From the NCBI GenBank assembly GCA_015494735.1, contig WGAQ01000091.1, positions 1 to 19,592 of the forward strand: a stretch of 19,592 nucleotides of DNA, in the 5' to 3' direction. This document shows positions 13,124 through 19,592 of this stretch, piece by piece. The notes beneath the pieces were generated by a model, which saw only the letters and a program-made list of their open reading frames with translations, was not told where the DNA came from and made no database searches. The stretch's first letter is position 1, and each line of letters starts with the position of its first letter. The translations under genes and the position numbers were made by a program. Origin of the DNA: Caldifarciminota bacterium. Its GTDB lineage: Bacteria > Hydrothermota > Hydrothermia > LBFQ01 > DSFT01.

Positions 13124-16100
13124 AAGTTGAAGTTCACGTACGCCATTATGGAGAATGAAGAGGTGCCCATTCCGGTCAGACGGCTTATGCTCTTGCTGCT
13201 CGTTATGTTGAGATTCGCCCTCACGTTCCTGTTGAAATCGTAGGCCGCCTCTATGGTGAAGTTCCTGCTGTAATTATCCGAATCCACGTTGTGTCCGTAT
13301 CCGGTTATGGATTCCTGCCTGCTGGAGGTTATATCCAGTCTCACGCTTACGGTGAGGTTGCTCTTCAGGTTGCTTACCAGGAAGAAGTTATCCGTGGGGG
13401 TGAAGGTGCGGGTCAGAGATATGCTCAGGTTATTCGTGGTGGATATGGTGGTCAGGGAGGTGTATCCGCTGGTGGTGGATACGCTGCGGGTTCTGGAGGA
13501 ATTTATGGAGATACTGGTTCCGTCCTTCAGGGTCATGGTCATGGAAATTAGGGGGCTGAAGTTCTCGGAAATCGTCATCGTCATGTCGGTGAATCCATCC
13601 GGCTGTATGGTGGTGCTTCTGGATACGCTTTTGCTGTATCCGGAGCGTATGGAAGGAGCATTTATCAGTCTCTTGAGAAATCCGGGCAGGAATCTCCCCG
13701 GTGTCAGGCTTATGGAGAGGGAGGGGTAGTTGTAGGAAACGGATTTCTGGACGGTGTTGGAATACGTGGTCGATGCGTTTACGTTCCCATCCATGCTCAG
13801 GTTCATGAAGGAGTTGTTGAATCTCTCGCTTGCCCGCAGGGTGAAGTTCTCGCTCCACGTATAGGTGCTGTCCGTTTCGGGGAAACTCAGACCCAGCCGG
13901 AACCTGTACGGGAAACTCCTGGTCTGGTACGGGATGGAGAAATTCCTGGAGTAGGAGGCGGTTATGTTGGGGTCGGAAAAATTCTTCAGTATCCAGGGCA
14001 GTTTCTGCATCAATCCCACGGCCATGAGGTTGTAGGAGACATCCGTCCTCTGGTTCACGTTGTATATCCTGCTCGTGTCCGTGGTGGATGCGGCATTCTC
14101 CGAATAGGAGACGTTGTAGTTTATGCTGTTGCGTATCATGAATAGGCGGAAATCCAGTCTGTTGCTGAAGTTTTCGCTCATGGAGGCTTTCTTGTTCCTT
14201 ATGTGGTCGTAACTTTCCCTCCTGGAATAACTGTTGTTCAGGTTGTTGATTATGGCATAGGTTATACCTGCACTTCTCTCCGTCTTCCTCACGGGAGTCT
14301 CCACCCGCGAATTGTTCAGGAAGTTCTGCACCACGGTATAACTTTCATCCATTCTCCAGTTGAAGGATATGCTCCTGGGCAGATAGTATATGCCCTTGCC
14401 CAGGAACTTGGGGGGTCTGCTCTGGTTGGGACGCAAACTGTAGCCTATGTTGATCTGCTGTCCCCTCGATGTGTCCGTTTGTATGTAATTCCTGTTCTTG
14501 CTCTCCGCATAACTGTACGATATGCGCAGGGGGTCTATGAAGTATCTCATGAGTCTGTTGGTGGAGCCGCCTTTGCTGAAACTGATGGAGTAGTTCCGGC
14601 TCTCGGAGAAACTGCCGTAGAGGTACCTGTCCTCCTCCACCACGATGTCCGTTCCCGTCTTGTACTTGGGATAGGAGATGGAGCGGCTCATTCCGTAGGT
14701 TACGGGAATGCTGAACCTCCACTTTCTGGGCATCAGTTTGCCCATGTCCAGCCGGGTGTTGAAGTTGAGGTTCTCCATGTTATCGTTGGAGGGCCTGTCT
14801 TCCGTAAGCCCCTTGAATCCGGCCACCTTCCTCTCGAAACTCAGGCGCAGGTCGGAGATTTCCCCTGCATTGAAGGCCAGGTCCAGATAGGTGGCATATC
14901 CATTGAAGGGTTTGGGCTCCACCACCCGTATATCGTCCACCCAGATGACGCCTGTTATCGGATTCCCCGAAGGGTTTATGAGGGTAATGGCGTAGTATTT
15001 GATGTCCAGCAGATTGGGAGAGCCCCTGAATCCATAGTTGTTCCTCATGTATATGGTGTCGCTCCTGATGGAGTCGCCGTACATGTCCATGATTTCCTTT
15101 TTGAAGCCGGTAATCGTATCCATGTCGATGAATACCTCCTGCCAGTCGGGGGATGTGATGTGGTAGTCGTAAAAGTAGTAATTCAGGCTGTCCTTTCCGA
15201 ATTTGAACCGCACGACGGGATATGGGGCGAGGGTGGTAGGGCTGGGTTTCACATAGAATGCAATCTTCCTGTAGTAGGTCAGGTCGTTGGACCTGCTGAG
15301 GACCCTGTACGTCGTGTACTCCACGGAGGGGAGTATGGAGGCGTATGCTATCGCGAGGGCGTGCTCGTCCTCCTTTCCGTTGTCCGTGTATTTCAATCTG
15401 TCGAATACGGGAGCGGGAGGGAAGTACTCCGGATTGGTCTTATAGCTCACGGTGCTGACCCCTATGGAGCCCGAAGTGTCCGGACTTTCCACCAGCCATT
15501 TGGTTCCCTTGAAGGTCACCCTGTGAATGAGGAGGGAGGTGGCGGTTCGGAAGCCACTGTACCATATTCTGGCATATCGAATATTGTAGGGGGTCGGGTT
15601 GCCCACCACCATGTCTGGCTCCTTGAAGGAAATCCTGTAGAACTTCCATCCATTGTATTCATAAACCGGCTGGTCGTTCTCCAGGTCTATGATGAAGGTG
15701 TAGAAATTGGAATTGGTGTTCAGAACCTTGCAGTTGACCAGTCCCTCGCTGTCCAGACGGCCATTGCCCTCCGTCCCTATGGGATTCAGGTTTATGTCGT
15801 AATCATCGTTTCCATCGTCCCCCGGCACGTTCTGATTGTCGTCCCCTGCCACGCCATCCAGCCCCGAATCCTCTCCGAGGGCCGGTTCTATTATACAGTT
15901 TCCGTTCGTGTCCTCGGAGTCCAGCTGTCCATTGTATCCCTTAATGTTCCCGTATCTGTCCCTCCTGGGGGCATCCTCCGGAATGTCGAATCCCACATCT
16001 ATTCCAATCTTGCCCTGGTCTCCCTTCACCACCACTTCTATGAAGTTGACCATGGAGAAATCCCTTCCCCCTCCGTCCAGGAGGGTGGTGATGCTGGCCC

Positions 16101-18357
16101 AGTTCTGGTCCGAGCCGGGGACCTGAGGGCTCACCTGAAGGCTCAGGTAGGACATCACCTGATTGCCCTCCGTGGTGGTCGTAATCGTGGAGGGGGGATA
16201 TATGGAGTCCTTCGTGGTCGTGCCCACTTTCCACATTACGGATGCGGCATAGTAGGCCGTGTCCAGCGGCTGAAGGGTCTCATCCACGGGGGGACTCCCG
16301 TAGTGCCAGCTGAACAGTTTGATGGGCAGGGGCTCGGGAATGTCTATGGTTTCCATGTCGTCAATGTATGCGAATCCGAGGGTGCTGATGACGGGGAAAC
16401 TCTGCGCATACTCTCCGCTTATGGTCAATCTCGATGTTCTGGTGGACTGGTATCCGGGGAGTTTGAAGAGGAGCTTATCCACCACGGGTATATCTATGTC
16501 TCCCCGTATATCGAATTCCACGATTCGGGTCCTGCTTCCCTCCTCCCCTATGGGGGGATTATAACTGCTGCTTCCCACGCTCCTCATGAGGAATGTGTTC
16601 CCTATGGAGAGTCTTTCGTTTATGTCGTATGTGTTCCTTATTCCGAGTATGGATTTGCGCCTCAGGGAGAAGAGGCTCCCCACCTCGTAGGAGATGTTGA
16701 TGGTGGCGTTGGGGTCTATGTAGGTCTTGAATCGGAGTTCACCGGTCGCATAATCCACTATGTAATCCCTGCCTTCCTGCAGCGTCTTGCCATTCACCAC
16801 CACCCTGACGCTTCCCTTCAGTACATTCGGAGGGAGCTGTATCACGTCCAGGGATTTCTGCCTCATGGCCACCATGTAGTAGAGACGGCCCTCGTTTCCC
16901 AGCAGGTTGTATCTGTTGTACATGGCGGTGTCCCTCACCGACAGACTATCGCTCGCAAAGGGTTTGAAATCCGGGAATATGATGTATCCCCTGTAGAGTA
17001 TGGGGTAGTATCTCCCATCCGGACCCTGAAAGGTGGGGTCCACCAGGTTGTCTCCGTTGGCATCCAGTCTGAGAATCTGGAGGAAGGTCCGTCCATTCTC
17101 CCCATCCGGGTCTATGTTGGGGTCGTCCCTGTATATGGACATCTGGAGGGCCGATGTGGTGCTGTCGAATCCGATGTAATAGACGTTCTTCAGACTCAAA
17201 TCCCATATGGCCCTCTCTTCCGGAGAGGAGTTCTCATCCACGAAGGTCTGGCTCTCCAGTTTTATTATCTTCAGGAGCATGGTGTCCCTGTCGGGGTCTA
17301 TGTTCCCCGCAGTTCTTCCATTTACAGTCACGTAATAGACGCCTATCTTGTACTGGTCATCCACGGGGACCAGCATCTGGATGATGTTCCTGCCCACATA
17401 GAGATATCCGCTGTCCCTCTTCAATTCGTGGAACATGCCCACCTGGCACAGGGATGTGGAATCTGCCTCGTAGCAGGCCTTTGCAAGTCGGGCCCCCATG
17501 GACTGGTCGTTGGTGGGGTTGTTGTCGTCGAGGAATACCCTGAGGATGATAACCGAATCGGTCTCCCCAATGTAGAAGAACTTCTTCTTCTCGTAATCCC
17601 GGGCATAGATGGTGTCGATGGATGTCTGCCCGCTCAGGCTGAGGGTCTGGCTCTCCGATTGCCCCTTCTCGGTCGCCATGACGAAGGTGCTCTTCAGACC
17701 CGCGAATCTCATGTCGGCCCTTATGCCGAAGAGGGAGCCAGAGGAGGAGCCTATGGGAAGGGATGAGTATCTGGTGTTGGGGAAGGAAAGGCGGGAGGCA
17801 TCTCCCAGTTCCACCAGTTGAAAGATTTCATCCTCTTCCCCCTGGTAGTAGAGCCTCACCCTCCTCTTGGTCTGGTCAATTTCCTCCGAGTTGTGGTCTA
17901 TCTCTACGTGGAGCTTCGTCCCTATGGTCCCCTTCACCTTTACATCCAGGACCTGCTTCATCTTGAGCTGGGGAAATGTGGCTCCCCCGCCAAATTGGGG
18001 CCCTATCTGGGTATTCCTGGAGCCTCCGAATTCTATCCGCTGGTTGCCCCCTATGTCTATCTGGGCCTGATTCCCCCCCAGGAAACCCAGACCGCGGGGC
18101 ATGGATATGGGAACGGTTATCTGGCTGATTATTCCGGAATTGCTCTGGCTCTTGACGGCGGATTTAAGGCGGGAATAATAGAGGGCATACACGAGGCTGT
18201 CCACCCTCCCGCTGTAGAACTCCTCCAGGGAGTATCGTCCCACGGTATCTATTATCACGCCGTAATAAGTCTTGAAGTGATACACCACCTGATTTTCGTA
18301 ATCGAATGCAATACTATCCCCCCATTCCACCTGCGCCACAGCAAATAGAATAAGCAT
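13120..18357 (-). CDS. sprA: SprA-family outer-membrane protein (type IX translocon-like)
   Basis: A 1745-residue protein related to SprA/Sov, the very large outer-membrane beta-barrel through which type IX secretion exports cargo. Evidence: an N-terminal block of the SprA type (GFLGGNQAQIDIGGNQRIEF at 91-110, VKGTIGTKLHVEIDHNSEEI at 141-160, then RVRLYYQGEEDEIFQLVELGD); a mid-protein Asp/Gly/Asn-rich insertion (about 808-872, LDSEDTNGN...EDSGLDGVAGDD...) as in SprA; several hundred C-terminal residues of alternating Ser/Thr/Asn/Arg and aromatic beta strands; and a C-terminal Phe (VNFNF) typical of outer-membrane barrels. It is clearly shorter than Bacteroidota SprA (about 2400). The signal peptide is very short (MLILFAVA before Q9), and an in-frame TAG lies four codons upstream. 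No other type IX gene is in the window. Confidence 0.8.
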   Translation of the reverse strand: MLILFAVAQVEWGDSIAFDYENQVVYHFKTYYGVIIDTVGRYSLEEFYSGRVDSLVYALYYSRLKSAVKSQSNSGIISQITVPISMPRGLGFLGGNQAQIDIGGNQRIEFGGSRNTQIGPQFGGGATFPQLKMKQVLDVKVKGTIGTKLHVEIDHNSEEIDQTKRRVRLYYQGEEDEIFQLVELGDASRLSFPNTRYSSLPIGSSSGSLFGIRADMRFAGLKSTFVMATEKGQSESQTLSLSGQTSIDTIYARDYEKKKFFYIGETDSVIILRVFLDDNNPTNDQSMGARLAKACYEADSTSLCQVGMFHELKRDSGYLYVGRNIIQMLVPVDDQYKIGVYYVTVNGRTAGNIDPDRDTMLLKIIKLESQTFVDENSSPEERAIWDLSLKNVYYIGFDSTTSALQMSIYRDDPNIDPDGENGRTFLQILRLDANGDNLVDPTFQGPDGRYYPILYRGYIIFPDFKPFASDSLSVRDTAMYNRYNLLGNEGRLYYMVAMRQKSLDVIQLPPNVLKGSVRVVVNGKTLQEGRDYIVDYATGELRFKTYIDPNATINISYEVGSLFSLRRKSILGIRNTYDINERLSIGNTFLMRSVGSSSYNPPIGEEGSRTRIVEFDIRGDIDIPVVDKLLFKLPGYQSTRTSRLTISGEYAQSFPVISTLGFAYIDDMETIDIPEPLPIKLFSWHYGSPPVDETLQPLDTAYYAASVMWKVGTTTKDSIYPPSTITTTTEGNQVMSYLSLQVSPQVPGSDQNWASITTLLDGGGRDFSMVNFIEVVVKGDQGKIGIDVGFDIPEDAPRRDRYGNIKGYNGQLDSEDTNGNCIIEPALGEDSGLDGVAGDDNQNVPGDDGNDDYDINLNPIGTEGNGRLDSEGLVNCKVLNTNSNFYTFIIDLENDQPVYEYNGWKFYRISFKEPDMVVGNPTPYNIRYARIWYSGFRTATSLLIHRVTFKGTKWLVESPDTSGSIGVSTVSYKTNPEYFPPAPVFDRLKYTDNGKEDEHALAIAYASILPSVEYTTYRVLSRSNDLTYYRKIAFYVKPSPTTLAPYPVVRFKFGKDSLNYYFYDYHITSPDWQEVFIDMDTITGFKKEIMDMYGDSIRSDTIYMRNNYGFRGSPNLLDIKYYAITLINPSGNPITGVIWVDDIRVVEPKPFNGYATYLDLAFNAGEISDLRLSFERKVAGFKGLTEDRPSNDNMENLNFNTRLDMGKLMPRKWRFSIPVTYGMSRSISYPKYKTGTDIVVEEDRYLYGSFSESRNYSISFSKGGSTNRLMRYFIDPLRISYSYAESKNRNYIQTDTSRGQQINIGYSLRPNQSRPPKFLGKGIYYLPRSISFNWRMDESYTVVQNFLNNSRVETPVRKTERSAGITYAIINNLNNSYSRRESYDHIRNKKASMSENFSNRLDFRLFMIRNSINYNVSYSENAASTTDTSRIYNVNQRTDVSYNLMAVGLMQKLPWILKNFSDPNITASYSRNFSIPYQTRSFPYRFRLGLSFPETDSTYTWSENFTLRASERFNNSFMNLSMDGNVNASTTYSNTVQKSVSYNYPSLSISLTPGRFLPGFLKRLINAPSIRSGYSKSVSRSTTIQPDGFTDMTMTISENFSPLISMTMTLKDGTSISINSSRTRSVSTTSGYTSLTTISTTNNLSISLTRTFTPTDNFFLVSNLKSNLTVSVRLDITSSRQESITGYGHNVDSDNYSRNFTIEAAYDFNRNVRANLNITSSKSISRLTGMGTSSFSIMAYVNFNF

Positions 18358-18385
18358 GAACCCTAACTACTCTTTCGCAGTGTTA

Positions 18386-18391
18386 ATTTTA
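18386..18391 (-). promoter_or_regulatory. -10-like TAAAAT before the SprA-family gene
   Basis: The minus strand reads CATTAAAATTAACAC, 28 bases before the ATG at 18357. Unlike most others here it leaves a real leader of about 20 bases, with only a weak purine stretch (TTAGGG) near the start codon. Confidence 0.45.
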
Positions 18392-18432
18392 ATGCAAAGG
18401 AAATCGAGAATACAGGGCGGAAAATTCGAAGA

Positions 18433-18449
18433 CGGGGGCTTCGCCCCCG
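18433..18449 (-). terminator. Hairpin after the tyrosine phenol-lyase gene
   Basis: On the minus strand CGGGGGC-GAA-GCCCCCG forms a perfect 7-bp stem starting 4 bases after the TAG at 18454-18456, followed by TCTTCGAATTTTCC. The T-run is poor and delayed, but the position between two same-strand genes supports a terminator that separates this gene from the SprA-family gene. Confidence 0.6.
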
Positions 18450-18453
18450 CAGT

Positions 18454-19592
18454 CTATTCCTTTATCCTGAACCTCGATGTGAAGAATCTCAGGAATGGGG
18501 CCTCATAGACGAATTCCAGACCCTTGAGACTCTCCCGCCTGTTCCACACCCCCACCACGGCATCCACCACCTGGTCCATGTGCTCGTTCGTATAGACCCT
18601 TCTGGGAATGGTGATTCTGACCAGTTCCAGTTTCGGCTTGCGGTTTTCTCCGGTCTTCGGGTCCCTTCCCGCGGACACCGTTCCCCTCTCCATGGTCCTC
18701 ACGCCCCCTTCCACGTATATTTCCGCCGCCAGAACCTGTGCGGGGAATTCATCCTGCGGTATGTGGGGAAGGAACTTCTTTGCATCGATGTATATGGCAT
18801 GGCCGCCGAATGGCTTTACCAGGGGAATGCCCGCTTCATCCAGTCTCCTTCCCAGATAATGAACCTGCGATATCCTGCTGTGTATCTGGTCGAAATTCGT
18901 CATCTCGTAAAGACCCTTTGCCAGTATTGCCAGGTCCCTGTCCGCCAGACCTCCCGAATAGGGGTCTCCGTCGAATGCGGTCATGAAGTCCCTTATGCGC
19001 TCGTAAATCTTCCTGTCCCTGATGAGCAGAAGTCCGCTTATGTTGGTCAGGGGGTCCTTCTTTGCAGAAATGGATGCGGCATCTCCATAGGACATCATCT
19101 CGCGGATGATTTCCTTCAGGCTCTTATTCTCGTATCCAGGTTCCCTCGTCTTTATGAAGTAGGCATTCTCCGCCAGTCTGGTGGCATCGAATACGAATGG
19201 AATGCCATATCTGTCGCAGATTTCCCTGAGCTTCCTTATGTTCTCCATGGATGCGGGCTGTCCCCCCGCCATATTCACATCGAATTCCAGAACCACATAT
19301 GCAATCTTCTCGGGACCATGTTCCTTTATGAATTCCTCCAGTCTTTCCGTGTCTATGTTCCCCTTGAAGGGGTGCTCCGAGGAGGGGTCGTGGGCCTCGG
19401 GTATAATCATGTCCACGAATATGCCACCCGCATACTCCTGGTGGAATCTGGTGGTGGTGAAGTACATGTTGTTTATCACATACTGGCCGGGTTTTATGAG
19501 GGCCTGTGAAATCATGAACTCCGCCTGCCGTCCCTGATGGGTGGGGACGAAGTAGGGGAATCCGAATATCTCCTCCACGGCCTCCTTCAGCA
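18454..19592 (-). CDS. tpl: Tyrosine phenol-lyase (beta-tyrosinase), 5' end missing
   Basis: PLP enzyme splitting L-tyrosine into phenol, pyruvate and ammonia (reversible). The window holds the last 378 codons; comparison with the 456-residue Citrobacter enzyme suggests about 79 N-terminal residues lie beyond the edge. PLP-site blocks are THQGR, NMYFTTTRFHQE, VNMAGGQP, FDATR and SAKKD (the Schiff-base lysine). Choice over tryptophanase: RTMERG carries the Met and Arg of tyrosine phenol-lyase (M379, R381), where tryptophanase has VEIG, and LRFFTSRF has Phe at the F448 position, where tryptophanase has His. IKPGQYVINNMYFTTTR and PKLELVRITIPRRVYT also follow the phenol-lyase pattern. SAKKD is the tryptophanase-like spelling, a minor mixed feature. 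Start and promoter are outside the window. Confidence 0.82.
   Translation of the reverse strand, partial: LKEAVEEIFGFPYFVPTHQGRQAEFMISQALIKPGQYVINNMYFTTTRFHQEYAGGIFVDMIIPEAHDPSSEHPFKGNIDTERLEEFIKEHGPEKIAYVVLEFDVNMAGGQPASMENIRKLREICDRYGIPFVFDATRLAENAYFIKTREPGYENKSLKEIIREMMSYGDAASISAKKDPLTNISGLLLIRDRKIYERIRDFMTAFDGDPYSGGLADRDLAILAKGLYEMTNFDQIHSRISQVHYLGRRLDEAGIPLVKPFGGHAIYIDAKKFLPHIPQDEFPAQVLAAEIYVEGGVRTMERGTVSAGRDPKTGENRKPKLELVRITIPRRVYTNEHMDQVVDAVVGVWNRRESLKGLEFVYEAPFLRFFTSRFRIKE

Noticed and set aside
14203..17766. A 1187-codon open frame on the plus strand opposite the SprA-family gene
   Set aside because: It lies wholly antisense to a gene with clear family motifs, and its translation is rich in His, Val, Gly and Pro without any domain. 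Biased codon use in the real gene keeps the opposite strand free of stops.
18580..19509. A 309-codon plus-strand frame opposite the tyrosine phenol-lyase gene
   Set aside because: Antisense shadow; the minus-strand product matches its family along its whole length.
18454..19592. Tryptophanase (tnaA)
   Set aside because: The Met-Glu-Arg motif and Phe at the position of tryptophanase His463 fit tyrosine phenol-lyase; no tnaC-like leader can be judged because the 5' end is outside.

Overview
This looks like chromosomal DNA of a Gram-negative, probably thermophilic bacterium from the wider FCB/WOR-3 (Hydrothermae-like) part of the tree. An outer membrane is implied by a LolC/E-type lipoprotein exporter permease, a lipoprotein, a heptose-precursor isomerase (GmhA) and a 1745-residue SprA-family protein. 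SprA is the outer-membrane translocon of the type IX secretion system, and homologues occur outside Bacteroidota. Heavy use of AGG/AGA and ATA codons, very short intergenic gaps and an archaeal-style two-gene methionine synthase fit a thermophile. The phylum is my inference; no rRNA or other marker gene is present to fix it.

Layout. 74-1264 (-) LolC/E permease; 1309-2091 (+) PolB-type DEDDy exonuclease; 2190-3868 (-) lipoprotein followed by a NamZ/DUF1343 muramidase; 4006-6829 (+) a tightly overlapping operon talC, gmhA, a LytR_C membrane protein and hemW; 6826-9754 (-) a three-gene methionine cluster (MetF-like reductase, MetE N-like half, MetE catalytic half), each pair overlapping by ATGA; 9845-11105 (+) recX and a DUF58 protein; 11122-12327 (-) a solitary nuoD; 12525-12680 (-) a 51-residue membrane protein; 12845-13123 (+) a 92-residue Cys-rich unknown with an elaborate leader; 13120-18357 (-) the SprA-family protein; 18454-19592 (-) a tyrosine phenol-lyase cut by the window end.

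How the genes work together. Transaldolase can make sedoheptulose 7-phosphate, the substrate of GmhA, and the two genes share an ATGA. The methionine cluster plausibly makes methyl-tetrahydropterin and then passes the methyl to homocysteine. LolC/E, the lipoprotein, NamZ, the LytR_C protein and SprA all concern the cell envelope. No gap of 300 bases lacks a gene call, and I saw no tRNA, rRNA, CRISPR or insertion sequence.

The most striking non-coding signal is a repeated promoter-like element, TAWAATTTTC, lying 6-10 bases before the start codon of six genes on both strands. It implies that many mRNAs here are leaderless, and it helps to choose the starts of recX and nuoD.
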